From Dongia_B soli (GTDB taxonomy: Bacteria > Pseudomonadota > Alphaproteobacteria > Dongiales > Dongiaceae): DNA of 64,000 bases. A program made the position numbers and the translations under genes. Below the pieces are notes generated by a model. That model was not told the origin of the DNA. It saw only the letters and a program-made list of their open reading frames with translations, and made no database searches. The stretch lies in contig NZ_JAXCLW010000003.1 in assembly GCF_034044715.1 (NCBI RefSeq), positions 124,001-188,000 of the forward strand, written 5' to 3'. Below, piece by piece: positions 53,683-62,589 of the stretch; positions within the stretch are counted from its first letter, which is position 1, and each line of letters starts with the position of its first letter.

Positions 53683-54801
53683 TCAGAAGCCGGATTTGAT
53701 CCGGTTATGCAAGGCAACCATCTTACGCAAGGTCGCCTGGGGTACAGCTTTCGCCCAGAGGCCGTGCTTCATGATCTGATCCAGCTTGTCGAAGCCGAGA
53801 CGCGCCAGGATCTCCGGCGACACCATGCTGAACGACTTTTCATTGGACGAGCCGTAGTAAAGCTTCGAAATATTGAAAGCTCCGGTTTCCGCCGACAGAA
53901 CGGCATCGAGATAATCGTATTTGAGCTGTTCGTCCGCCGTACCACCCTTGACCAGCGAGAAGCCGTCGATCCAGATCGGCATGCCTTCCTTCGGCACCAG
54001 ATAATCGACAGGAACGTTCCGCTCTTTCAGACCGGCATACGTCGAATTCCAGCCATAGGCCGCATCGATCTCACCGGAGGACAGTGCCTGCTGCACTTCG
54101 GCCTCGGTCGTCCAATAGAAGCGGACCAATTCACGCTGCTTGCGCAGCAGCTCGCCTACCGCCTTCAATTCGTCGTCGGTCAGGTCGTAGGGATCCTTCG
54201 CCCCGGCAATCAGAGCGGCGGGAATGATCGTTGCATTGGGCGCGTCGCGCAGCGCGATCTTGCCCTTTAATTTGGGGTCCCAGAGAATGTTCCAGGTCGG
54301 ATTGTCGACATATTCCGGTGCCGCAGCCTTGCGGAACACCACCCCATTCGTGCCCCAGACCCAGGGAACGAAGTAACGCTCGCCATTCGGCCCGGCCGCC
54401 GCATTCTGATCGCGCAGCGGCTTCAATATCTCGTCCCAGTGGGTGAGCTTGGTCGTGTCGATCGGCGCCAACAAGCCATCTTTTACGAAGAAAGGGACAT
54501 AGTTTTCGGTCGGCGTGACAACATCCGGATGATAGCCGCTGCGAATCTTGGCGCGCGCCTGATCGTTTTCCGTCAGGATCGAGAAACTTGGGGCCTGCTG
54601 ATGCTTGGCCATATAGGCTGCGTATTGTTCCTTCTGGTCATAATTCGCCCAGGTGAAGACTTCCAATTGCTTCTGGTCGGCATAAGCAAGCCGTGACCTG
54701 GTCGATGCTGCCACGATGCCCGCGGAGGCGAGCAATGTATGGAAATGCCGCCGAGTAAGCTCCTTACCGCCGAAGAGCGATTTGAGGTTATCCGAACTCA
54801 T
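53683..54801 (-). CDS. Polyamine-type ABC transporter substrate-binding protein (PotD-like)
   Basis: 372 residues with a twin-arginine-like signal (LTRRHFHTLLASAGIVAAS). Mature part shows LEVFTWANYDQKEQYAAYMAK, DNPTWNILWDPKLKGKIALRDAPNATIIPAAL and GEIDAAYGWNS, the PotD/PotF-type fold. The exact ligand is unknown. First gene of a five-gene operon that ends with a gamma-glutamyltransferase, and divergent from a TetR gene with about 200 bases between starts. Confidence 0.92.
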   Translation of the reverse strand: MSSDNLKSLFGGKELTRRHFHTLLASAGIVAASTRSRLAYADQKQLEVFTWANYDQKEQYAAYMAKHQQAPSFSILTENDQARAKIRSGYHPDVVTPTENYVPFFVKDGLLAPIDTTKLTHWDEILKPLRDQNAAAGPNGERYFVPWVWGTNGVVFRKAAAPEYVDNPTWNILWDPKLKGKIALRDAPNATIIPAALIAGAKDPYDLTDDELKAVGELLRKQRELVRFYWTTEAEVQQALSSGEIDAAYGWNSTYAGLKERNVPVDYLVPKEGMPIWIDGFSLVKGGTADEQLKYDYLDAVLSAETGAFNISKLYYGSSNEKSFSMVSPEILARLGFDKLDQIMKHGLWAKAVPQATLRKMVALHNRIKSGF

Positions 54802-54850
54802 AATGAAACTCTCCTCCCGATAAATTTTTATATTCGACTAAATAATTATA

Positions 54851-54864
54851 TTGGACGGCGTCTA
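54851..54864. promoter_or_regulatory. Possible operator upstream of the potD-like gene
   Basis: TTGGACGGCGTCTA, an imperfect inverted repeat, about 50 bases upstream of the potD-like start and within the divergent region with the TetR gene. Related to the sites at 60487 and 61356. Confidence 0.3.
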
Positions 54865-55002
54865 TTTTTCAAGCTAGTTCTTGAAATGTCGATTTCAAAG
54901 ATTTTCGGTCGGCGGTTGGGAAGCCCCCTCCCCCTTGCCCCGGACTCGTACCCGGCATAAAACGCTTCACATAGATAATGAGGGCCTTCAGTATTCGAGC
55001 AG

Positions 55003-55731
55003 ATGATGAGTGCTAATCGCGGCAACACTGGCAAAAAGCGGATGGGAGATAGGCCCATTGTATTGCCGCATAGGGGAAAGCCCGGCGAAGCTTTAGGTCT
55101 TCGCGATCGCAAGAAGGCGCAGCAGCGGCTTGATCTGATCGAGGTTGCGGTTCGGCTTTTCAAGAAGCGGGGCTATGAAGCCGTCCGTATGGAGGATATT
55201 GCCTCGAAAGCCGAGGTCTCCACCAAGACGGTCTATAACTACTTTCCGACCAAGCGCGATATTCTTATCGAGTTCCTCGTCGCCGATCGCGAAAGAGCGA
55301 TATCGGAATTTGAAAGAATCATCGAAACGCCGCTCGGCAATCCGATCGACGATTTGGTAAGGCTGATGGAAGCCGATATCGGCGATGTTTTGTTGCCGGG
55401 CGAAAGGGCCTTATGGCTTGAAATCATGGCGGTCACGGTGCGCGAGCGGGGAGATGAACGCTTTCGCCGTTACCGCCATATGTTCACCTCCTATTTCGAG
55501 ACCTTGCTCAGCCATTTTCAGGAAGCAGGCAATATTTCGCCATCGCTCGACGTTGCTCTCGCCGCCCATATTATTCACATCGTCCATTCCGAAAATTTTG
55601 AACACTTCTGTATGGAACCGGGTTTAACGGTCGAAGGAGCGCTGTCCCTGGCGCGCAAACAACTGGAATTGTTGTTCAGAGCCTGGGCCGATGATAAGCC
55701 GATGGTAGACGCACGCCGGGCACGGAAGTAA
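55003..55731 (+). CDS. TetR family transcriptional regulator
   Basis: 242 residues. N-terminal HTH at about 45-85 (RMEDIASKAEVSTKTVYNYFPTKRDIL). The first 38 residues before the domain are basic and longer than usual. The C-terminal part has the ligand-binding helices. It sits between the PotD-type operon (minus) and the DadA-like gene (plus) and may regulate either. Inverted repeats at 54851 and 60487-61377 are candidate binding sites (inference). Confidence 0.92.
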   Translation: MMSANRGNTGKKRMGDRPIVLPHRGKPGEALGLRDRKKAQQRLDLIEVAVRLFKKRGYEAVRMEDIASKAEVSTKTVYNYFPTKRDILIEFLVADRERAISEFERIIETPLGNPIDDLVRLMEADIGDVLLPGERALWLEIMAVTVRERGDERFRRYRHMFTSYFETLLSHFQEAGNISPSLDVALAAHIIHIVHSENFEHFCMEPGLTVEGALSLARKQLELLFRAWADDKPMVDARRARK

Positions 55732-55795
55732 AGCGGATGAAGCCGCGCCAAAGCAACATTCGCGCGTGGAAAAGTCAGGGGCGAGGTAAACAATA

Positions 55796-57055
55796 ATGGC
55801 TCAGCATTTTATCGTCATCGGCGCCGGCATTGTCGGCATCTCGGCAGGCCTGTATCTGCAGCGCGACGGCCACCGCGTCACGGTGATCGATGAACGTGAT
55901 CCGGGCGATGGGACATCGAAGGGCAATGCCAGCATCATCGCCATTGAATCCTGCATCCCGATGGCGACACCTGGTGTCGCCTGGGATGTGCCCGGTTACC
56001 TGTCCGACCCGATGGGACCTTTAGCGATCCGTTGGTCTTATCTGCCAAAGATCGCGCCCTGGCTCATCCGCTTCATCGCCGCCAGTAAGCCCGACCGGGT
56101 CGAGGAAATCTCGATTGCCCTGCGCAGCTTGATGCTCCAGGCGCTGGGCGCGCACAAAACCCTCCTGAAGGAAACCGGGGAGCCGGAAATCCTACGCGAG
56201 ACCGGCTGGCTGGCAATTTTCGAAACAGACAAGAAATTCCAATCCTACCAGTGGGATCTCGATATCCAGCGGCGTCGCGGCGTTAAGTTCGATATCATCC
56301 CGGCTGAAGAAGTGCGTCAGTTCGAACCAAGCCTGGAGCCGATCATCCGGCATGCCGTCTATTATCCCGAAAATGCCTATGCGGCGAACAACTACCGGCT
56401 GGTCAAACTGCTGGCTGCCGATTTTGCCCGCCGTGGCGGCGTCATTCTCAAAGAGAAGGTGACCGGCTTCGATATCGGCCTGAATGGACCCACCCATGTC
56501 AACACCGCCTCCGGCAAACATGCGGCTGATTCAGTGGTGGTCGCAGCCGGCGCCTGGTCGAAGCAACTCACGCGGCAACTCGGCCATAAGGTACCCTTGG
56601 ATACCGAACGCGGTTATCATGTGACCTTGCCCAATGCCGGGCGCATGCCGCGCATGCCGCTCTATTCCAGCGATCATTCCTTCGTCATTACACCATTGGA
56701 TGTGGGCCTGCGTTTCGCCGGTACGGTGGAATTGGGCGGGCTTGAGGCCGCACCCGATTATCGCCGGGCGGAAATCCTGATGAAACACGGCCGCCGGCTG
56801 TTCGGCAATTTGGATGAAACCGGGCGCAGCGACTGGATGGGCTTCCGCCCCTCAATGCCGGATTCCTTGCCCGTGATTTCACGCGGCACCCGATGGGCCA
56901 ATACTTATTTCGGCTATGGGCACGGCCATATCGGCCTGACTTTGGGGCCGTTGACCGGGCGGTTGATCGCCGATCTTGCCGCAGGGCGCGATCCCGGCCT
57001 GGATATGCGACCCTTCCGCATCGACCGGTTCCAACGCGTCCACCTCGGCTGGTAG
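55796..57055 (+). CDS. FAD-dependent oxidoreductase, D-amino acid dehydrogenase (DadA)-like
   Basis: 419 residues. FAD-binding motif VIGAGIVGISAGLYLQRDGHRVTVID at the N-terminus, SGKHAADSVVVAAGAWSKQLTRQLG and the C-terminal FGYGHGHIGLTLGPLTGRLIADL block. Such enzymes oxidise D-amino acids or N-alkyl amino compounds at the membrane face. The position 64 bases after the TetR gene suggests a role in amine catabolism with the transporters. The natural end is near DMRPFRIDRF; the last seven residues (QRVHLGW) may stem from a junction with the following truncated gene. Confidence 0.92.
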   Translation: MAQHFIVIGAGIVGISAGLYLQRDGHRVTVIDERDPGDGTSKGNASIIAIESCIPMATPGVAWDVPGYLSDPMGPLAIRWSYLPKIAPWLIRFIAASKPDRVEEISIALRSLMLQALGAHKTLLKETGEPEILRETGWLAIFETDKKFQSYQWDLDIQRRRGVKFDIIPAEEVRQFEPSLEPIIRHAVYYPENAYAANNYRLVKLLAADFARRGGVILKEKVTGFDIGLNGPTHVNTASGKHAADSVVVAAGAWSKQLTRQLGHKVPLDTERGYHVTLPNAGRMPRMPLYSSDHSFVITPLDVGLRFAGTVELGGLEAAPDYRRAEILMKHGRRLFGNLDETGRSDWMGFRPSMPDSLPVISRGTRWANTYFGYGHGHIGLTLGPLTGRLIADLAAGRDPGLDMRPFRIDRFQRVHLGW

Positions 57056-57900
57056 ATAAGCCGTGGATCGCCGATGAACTGGAAAAGGTGTTGATCGGCC
57101 TGAGGCGTAACCCGGATATCATTGATGAGACATCCATCAGGGACGCCATCAAGGCCAACGCCTTCCATCTGGTTTACCAGCCGAAGATCGATTTGCGAAA
57201 GGTCGAAGCGAACACCGCGCATCGCACGGTGGGTTTTGAAGCATTGTTACGCTGGACGCATGCGACGCGAGGCGTGATTTCTCCCACCGACTTCCTGCCG
57301 ATCATGGAAGCGGCGGGCATGATGGATGATGTCACCGATCTGGTATTTTCCCTCGCGCTACAGCAACAGCGTATATGGCGCGGTCGGGGAATCCGGATAT
57401 CCGTCGCCATAAACATATCGGCGCAGAACGTTCATGCCACGGACTTCACTGACCATCTCCTCGCGCGCTGTCGCGAATGCGAGGTACCACCGGAATGCCT
57501 GATCGTCGAGCTGACAGAAACTGCGGCGATGATGGATGCTGCCGTGGCGATGAATATCCTTACGCGCCTCCGCCTTAAGGGGTTTCGGCTTTCGATTGAC
57601 GATTTCGGAACCGGCTATTCATCCTTGGTGCAATTGCATTTGCTGCCTTTTTCGGAGCTAAAGATCGACCGTGCTTTCATTCGCGATTGCGGCAGTTCCC
57701 GCCAGTCCGAAATCATCGTCAAAACGATGATCGATCTCGGCAAGAATCTGGGATTGGCCGTCGTCGCCGAAGGCATCGAGGACGCCTTGGCCCTGCAGAT
57801 CGTGTGCGATCTGGGATGCGATTACGGCCAGGGCTTCTATATTTCGCGTCCTTTATCCGCCGAAGCGGCGGAGCAATGGATTCGCAAGACCCAGAATTGA
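57050..57900 (+). pseudogene. 5'-truncated response regulator with EAL domain (c-di-GMP phosphodiesterase)
   Basis: An intact EAL domain (YQPKIDLR, then GFEALLRW for the EAL motif, NISAQN, ELTETA, DDFGTGYSSL, KIDRAFIRD, VAEGIE, GQGFYISRPLS) runs to the stop at 57900. Before it, DKPWIADELEKVLIGLRR looks like the end of a receiver domain with its Lys-Pro. The receiver's first 100 or so residues are missing: just upstream is the dadA-like stop in another frame. No ATG is in frame before the EAL motif; GTG at 57088 is the only plausible start. It may still make a stand-alone EAL domain. Confidence 0.75.
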
Positions 57901-57906
57901 TATGAT

Positions 57907-57937
57907 CTGGATGCCCGGCGCTTTTCCGGGCATCCAG
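57907..57937. terminator. Bidirectional hairpin between convergent genes
   Basis: Perfect 12-base inverted repeat CTGGATGCCCGG (57907-57918) and CCGGGCATCCAG (57926-57937), with loop CGCTTTT. Lies between the EAL gene and the kinase/aminotransferase fusion. No clear T-run. Confidence 0.65.
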
Positions 57938-57948
57938 GAAGACATAGG

Positions 57949-60279
57949 CTAGATCTTCGACAGCGCCCGATCCAGGGCCGTAATCGCGATATCCGCATGG
58001 TCGCGCTGGAAGACGACCGGTGGGCGAATCTTCAGGATATTACCCAACACACCTTCGCTGCCGATCAGCACGCCCTCGTCTCGCATGAGATTTAGGACGC
58101 GCGAGGTCTCGTTCTTGGCCGGCGTCAGCTTCTTGCGGTCCGTTACCAGCTCGACGCCAAGGGCCAAGCCCGTGCCGCGGACATCGCCGATCAGATCGTG
58201 TTTTTCCATCAGCTGTTTAATGCCGTTTTTCAGGTATCGCCCGGTCACACTGGCATTCTGGATCAGATTCTCCCGCTCGATGATGTCGAGCACCGCGAGG
58301 CCGGCGGCACAGGAGACGTTATTGCCGCCGAAGGTGGAGAAGAACGCGGTTTCTTTCAGGAAACATTCCATGATCTCCGGCGTCGTGATGACCACGCCGA
58401 GCGGGTGCCCGTTACCCGCCGGTTTGCCGATCGTGACGATATCGGGCACGACATCATGGTGCATATGGCCCCACATCGTATCGCCCATGCGACCGAAGCC
58501 AGATTGCACCTCGTCGCCGATGCAAAGGCCACCGGCCGCCCGCACATTGGCGAAAACGCTCGCCAGATAATCCTTTTGCGGCTCCAGCACGCCATTGGTC
58601 ATGAAGGCGGAATCCACCATGAAGGCCGCCGGTTTCATCCCCGCCTCGGCCAGGGACGCGATCGCGCGGTCGGCATCCTTCGCGTACAGGCGGCCTAGAT
58701 CCGGCATGCCATATTTATGAATGCCGCGATAGCCGTCCGGCGCCATCAAGGTCCGCATATGCGGTGCGATGGCGCCGGTCAGGCTGCCGGAAGGAGAGAA
58801 GGCGTCCACCGCATCGGTGATGCCGTGATAGGCGAAATCCATGGTCAGGCCGCCGGTATTGCCGGTGTAAGCCTTGGCCATGCGCCAGGCAATGTCATTG
58901 GCTTCGCTGCCGGAATTAACGAAAGCGCAGACCTTCAGCTTTCCCGGCAGCGTCGTACCCAGGCGTTCGCTGTATTCCAGGACCTGTTCGCCCAGATACC
59001 GGGTGTTCGTGTTGAGAGTCTTGATCTGCTGCGTCAGCGCATTGACCACGTGAGGATGGCAGTGACCGACATGCGGCACATTGTTGTAACAGTCGAGATA
59101 GCGCCGGCCCTCAACGCTTGTGAGCCAGACACCGTCGCCAGACACCATATGCAAGGGCGGATCGTAGAAGACATAAAGGCGAGAACCCATCACCGCCTTG
59201 CGCCGTTCGATCATCCGATCGACGCTGACAGTCGCGTTTTTGTGTTTGAAATTGCCGCAGGCGGCAAAGGCGGCCTGTGTGAAGGCCTCGCGTCCGATCC
59301 CGATAATTGAGGCGCAGGCATCCAGGCCCGTTTCGCCATATTCGGCGAGGTAATTGGCCTCATCCGGCGTCTCTTTGGAACGCACGGCATTGGTGAGCGG
59401 AGTCAATAGCAGACGCGCAAGGACGAGATCATAAAGAAGGTTGATTTCTTCATCCTCTAGCGGTGTCACCGCGTGGTAGGCAGCGAGCATCGTCTGCATC
59501 ACATCCACCGCCTTGTCCGGCGCGATGATGAAATCGGCGATCGTATCGGCGATATCGATGACTAGCGGTCCATGCACCATGTCGCCGAAATCGATGATCC
59601 CGGCGATTTCCGGCGAGGCGCCAGCTGTCAGGATCAGATTATGTGCGTGGACATCCCCGTGGATCACCTGCGTTCGCAAGCGTGCCAGCGATGGCAGCAC
59701 ATTCTTATCGAAGGTGCCGACGATGCGCCGGACCATGTCGCGATGCGCCGCCGGCAGCAGATCGACGTAAGGCTGGAATTTCGAGATTTCGCGGATATCC
59801 CACAGCAGCCCGCGATTGGCGATTGCCGGGAGCGAGAGGCCGCGCATCGCCCGCCCGAGCCGGGCTACCATCGTGCCGATCTTGCGGTTCAGCGCGGTGT
59901 CCAGAACCGAGGCATCGGCGATCCGACCCTCCAGGAATGAGAGCACATAGAAGAGATGTTGCGATTTACCGCCCGGCGATGCGATCCGCACGGTAGTGTC
60001 GCCACTCCTCGCAGAGCGGACACGCGGCACCGGCAGCGTTGGATCGACGGCAGCGATATGGCGAAGCGTCTCGATCTGCGCATTGATAATGTCTTCGGGC
60101 TCCTCCGTATTGGAGATTTTGAGAACCCAGGCCGTGCCGTCGGCCTCGCGCAATCTGACATTCTGGTCGCGCTCACTGTAAAGCGGTTCCAGGGTGCCCC
60201 TGAGGCCGAAATGCTGTTCGGCCAGACGTTCGATCTCTGAAACCGGGAAACGCGGCGCATTGGCATGCAGGAACTTCAT
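57949..60279 (-). CDS. Fused APH-type kinase and class III aminotransferase/phospho-lyase
   Basis: 776 residues. The N-terminal half (about 1-340) is an aminoglycoside-phosphotransferase-fold kinase, with VIHGDVHAHNL (207-214) and IDFGDM (230-233). The C-terminal half (about 360-776) is a class III PLP enzyme, with NSGSEAND (455-462), IGDEVQSGFG (588-597) and the PLP Lys619 in GKPAGNGHP. Human hydroxylysine kinase plus phosphohydroxylysine phospho-lyase, or ethanolamine-phosphate phospho-lyase, are the separate equivalents. A likely reaction is phosphorylation of an amino alcohol then elimination of phosphate. Divergent from the CaiD-like/ABC operon, possibly importing the substrate. Confidence 0.88.
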   Translation of the reverse strand: MKFLHANAPRFPVSEIERLAEQHFGLRGTLEPLYSERDQNVRLREADGTAWVLKISNTEEPEDIINAQIETLRHIAAVDPTLPVPRVRSARSGDTTVRIASPGGKSQHLFYVLSFLEGRIADASVLDTALNRKIGTMVARLGRAMRGLSLPAIANRGLLWDIREISKFQPYVDLLPAAHRDMVRRIVGTFDKNVLPSLARLRTQVIHGDVHAHNLILTAGASPEIAGIIDFGDMVHGPLVIDIADTIADFIIAPDKAVDVMQTMLAAYHAVTPLEDEEINLLYDLVLARLLLTPLTNAVRSKETPDEANYLAEYGETGLDACASIIGIGREAFTQAAFAACGNFKHKNATVSVDRMIERRKAVMGSRLYVFYDPPLHMVSGDGVWLTSVEGRRYLDCYNNVPHVGHCHPHVVNALTQQIKTLNTNTRYLGEQVLEYSERLGTTLPGKLKVCAFVNSGSEANDIAWRMAKAYTGNTGGLTMDFAYHGITDAVDAFSPSGSLTGAIAPHMRTLMAPDGYRGIHKYGMPDLGRLYAKDADRAIASLAEAGMKPAAFMVDSAFMTNGVLEPQKDYLASVFANVRAAGGLCIGDEVQSGFGRMGDTMWGHMHHDVVPDIVTIGKPAGNGHPLGVVITTPEIMECFLKETAFFSTFGGNNVSCAAGLAVLDIIERENLIQNASVTGRYLKNGIKQLMEKHDLIGDVRGTGLALGVELVTDRKKLTPAKNETSRVLNLMRDEGVLIGSEGVLGNILKIRPPVVFQRDHADIAITALDRALSKI

Positions 60280-60296
60280 GATCTATCTCTCAAAAA

Positions 60297-60306
60297 TTGG
60301 ACATCC
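60297..60306. promoter_or_regulatory. Half-site upstream of the kinase/phospho-lyase gene
   Basis: TTGGACATCC, 17 bases upstream of the minus-strand start at 60279. Related to the left half of the 60487 site. Weak. Confidence 0.25.
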
Positions 60307-60486
60307 GCGCCGCCTGACATCCTTCTGCGATGGGCGGTCGTTTGCAGGATCGATAGAGTGAGACAGCGATCTCGACATTCCTCCCCTATGCAGAGTCCGG
60401 CAGTGCCAACTAGCGTGATCGACCAGCTAAACGCAATACAGATTCTCGATCGTTCTTGACAACCTGTCCTGCACCCCCGCCAAATA

Positions 60487-60502
60487 TTGGACAAACGTCC
60501 AA
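60487..60502. promoter_or_regulatory. Inverted repeat (operator-like) before the CaiD-like gene
   Basis: TTGGACAAACGTCCAA, perfect 6-base arms around AAAC, 17 bases before the start at 60520 and just before the GGGGGG ribosome site. Lies in the divergent region with the kinase/phospho-lyase gene. Confidence 0.5.
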
Positions 60503-60519
60503 TGTTCTGGGGGGAAAAG

Positions 60520-61332
60520 ATGAAAGAGCAATTCGTCGAAACCGAACAAATCGGCCACGTCCTGGTCATCACGCTCAACCGGCCGAAGGTGAATGCAATC
60601 AGTCGCGCCTTGAGCCGCGCCATTCACGCGGCCGCCGAACATCTACAAACGGACCCCAATCTCCGCGTCGGCGTCATTACCGCAAAGGGCGACCGGGTCT
60701 TCTCCGCCGGCTGGGATTTTCGCGACAGCGTGCAGCAGGATGCGGAGACGGGCGACCGCGATTTCGATATGACCCACGGCCCCGGCGGCTTTGCGGGCAT
60801 CACTCGCTATTGGGACTTGAAGAAGCCGCTGATCGCTGCCGTCAATGGCGCTGCGATCGGTGGCGGCTTCGAGATCGCACTGGCAGCCGATGTGATTATT
60901 GCCGCAGAAAATGCTTATTTTGAACTGCCTGAGATGCAGCGTGGCTTTCTACCAGATGCCGGGGGCGTCCAGCGGCTGCCGCGACGCATACCTTATAATG
61001 TCGCTATGGAGATGATCTTGAGTGGCCGACGCATGTCAGCAGCTGAAGCAAAAGGCTGGGGACTCGTGCATGATGTTGTACCGCAGGCAAAGCTTGGGGA
61101 GACGGCGGTCACGCTGGCCACGCAAATTGCGAAAGGCGCGCCCCTCGCATTGCAGGCTTTGAAGGAAGTCATGCAGGTCATCGACCACTTGCCGGTGCAA
61201 GAGGCGATTCAGGTTACGCGGGCGCCGGATGCGCGCATGCCCATCTTTCAGCGCATGTGGACTAGCGAGGATGCAAAGGAAGGTCCCCGCGCCTTCCTCG
61301 AAAGACGCGAACCGGTCTGGCGCGGCCGCTGA
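60520..61332 (+). CDS. Enoyl-CoA hydratase/isomerase family protein (CaiD-like)
   Basis: 270 residues from the ATG at 60520, after GGGGGGAAAAG. Crotonase motifs: HVLVITLNRPKVNAISRAL, GDRVFSAGWDF (oxyanion loop), AAVNGAAIGGGFEIALAADVIIAAENAYFELPEMQRGFLPDAGG, with the catalytic Glu in ELPEMQ. Related to crotonobetainyl-CoA hydratase (carnitine pathway), but many crotonases share this form. First gene of an operon with a polyamine-type ABC transporter. Confidence 0.88.
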   Translation: MKEQFVETEQIGHVLVITLNRPKVNAISRALSRAIHAAAEHLQTDPNLRVGVITAKGDRVFSAGWDFRDSVQQDAETGDRDFDMTHGPGGFAGITRYWDLKKPLIAAVNGAAIGGGFEIALAADVIIAAENAYFELPEMQRGFLPDAGGVQRLPRRIPYNVAMEMILSGRRMSAAEAKGWGLVHDVVPQAKLGETAVTLATQIAKGAPLALQALKEVMQVIDHLPVQEAIQVTRAPDARMPIFQRMWTSEDAKEGPRAFLERREPVWRGR

Positions 61333-61355
61333 TTGATGCGGTTTTCCGCCCAAAA

Positions 61356-61377
61356 ATTTGTTGAACGTCCAACAAAT
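61356..61377. promoter_or_regulatory. Long inverted repeat before the binding-protein gene
   Basis: A 22-base near-perfect palindrome: ATTTGTTG, then six central bases AACGTC, then CAACAAAT. It shares ACGTCCAA with the site at 60487. It lies between the CaiD-like stop and the binding-protein gene and may be a regulator site or a hairpin. Confidence 0.45.
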
Positions 61378-61468
61378 GTATGGAACAGTCGCCGGGTCAG
61401 GCCAATATGAGCCGGCCGCCGGAACGCTCCGGAAGAAGCCGGCCAGGCCTTGTGCGGAGGAGAGATCC

Positions 61469-62509
61469 ATGAAGCGGTTTACGACGGCTGCCACGGCAGC
61501 CCTGTCGCTTGTTACCCTTGCCAATGCAGCACCCGCTTTCGCGGCCGATAGCGTCGCGGTGGCATCCTATGGCGGCGCCTATCAGGAGGCGTTGCACAAG
61601 GCATTTTACGAACCGACGGCAAAGACCCTGGGCATCGACATCAAGGAATTCACGCTCTCGGGCATTACCGATGTACGCACACAAGTGAAAGCCGGCGCGG
61701 TCGAATGGGATGTCGTGGAATTATATGCCGGGCAATGCCAGCAGGCGGCTGATGAAGGCCTGATCGAGCCATTGGACTACAACGTCATTAAAACCGACGG
61801 CGTGCCGAAGCAGTTGGTGCAAAGCCATTGGGTCGGCTTTACGGCTTATTCCACCGTCCTCGCCTGGAACAAGGATGTCTATAAGGACAATCCGCCGAAG
61901 AGCTGGGCGGATTTCTGGGACGTGAAGAAGTTCCCCGGCACGCGTGCGCTCTCCGGTTACGGCCCGTCCACGAATGCGGAAATCGCCTTGATGGCGGATG
62001 GCGTCGCGACGGACAAGCTCTATCCACTTGACATGGACCGGGCTTTCAAGAAGTTGGAAGAGATCAAGCCGGACATCACGGTCTGGTGGAATTCGGGCGC
62101 GCAATCCGGCCAATTGGCGGTCAATCAGGAAGCCGACATGCTGGCGATCTGGGTGGCGCGTATCGACGCGGCCATCAAGGAAGGCGCCCCCTACGACTTC
62201 ACCTATAACGAGGGCGTTGTCGATATTGAATGCCTGGTCGTTCCCAAAGGCGCCAAGCATAAGGACCTCGCGATGAAGGTCATTAATGAGTTCCTGAAGC
62301 CGGAACATCAGGCCGACCTGCCGAAATATGTGCCTTACGGCCCGGTCAACCAGGACGCCTATAAGACGGGCAAGATCACGCCGGATCTCCTGAAGAACGC
62401 GAACTCGACCCCGGAAAACCTCGCCAAGCAGGTGATCCAGGACAAGCCCTATTGGGCCAAGAACGGCCAGGCGGCACAGGAACGCTGGGACGCCTTCCTG
62501 CAAAAGTGA
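61469..62509 (+). CDS. Polyamine-type ABC transporter substrate-binding protein
   Basis: 346 residues from the ATG at 61469 with GGAGG and GAGAG upstream. A Sec signal peptide (ALSLVTLANAAPAFA). Mature part: SVAVASYGGAYQEALHKAFYEP, KAGAVEWDVVELYAGQCQQAADEGLIEPLDY and the ending KNGQAAQERWDAFLQK, in the PotD/PotF-like (extracellular solute-binding family 1) class. First component of the second ABC operon; a strong hairpin at 62516 follows the stop. Confidence 0.92.
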   Translation: MKRFTTAATAALSLVTLANAAPAFAADSVAVASYGGAYQEALHKAFYEPTAKTLGIDIKEFTLSGITDVRTQVKAGAVEWDVVELYAGQCQQAADEGLIEPLDYNVIKTDGVPKQLVQSHWVGFTAYSTVLAWNKDVYKDNPPKSWADFWDVKKFPGTRALSGYGPSTNAEIALMADGVATDKLYPLDMDRAFKKLEEIKPDITVWWNSGAQSGQLAVNQEADMLAIWVARIDAAIKEGAPYDFTYNEGVVDIECLVVPKGAKHKDLAMKVINEFLKPEHQADLPKYVPYGPVNQDAYKTGKITPDLLKNANSTPENLAKQVIQDKPYWAKNGQAAQERWDAFLQK

Positions 62510-62515
62510 GACAGG

Positions 62516-62542
62516 ATGGGCGGCCGATGACCGGCCGCCCAT
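62516..62542 (+). promoter_or_regulatory. Hairpin after the binding-protein gene
   Basis: Perfect 11-base inverted repeat ATGGGCGGCCG (62516-62526) and CGGCCGCCCAT (62532-62542), loop ATGAC. No T-run. Could stabilise the upstream message or attenuate the ATPase and permease genes. Confidence 0.6.
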
Positions 62543-62589
62543 TCCTAACGACGCATCACTCGTATCTGAACTTACAGTCTGGAACGACC

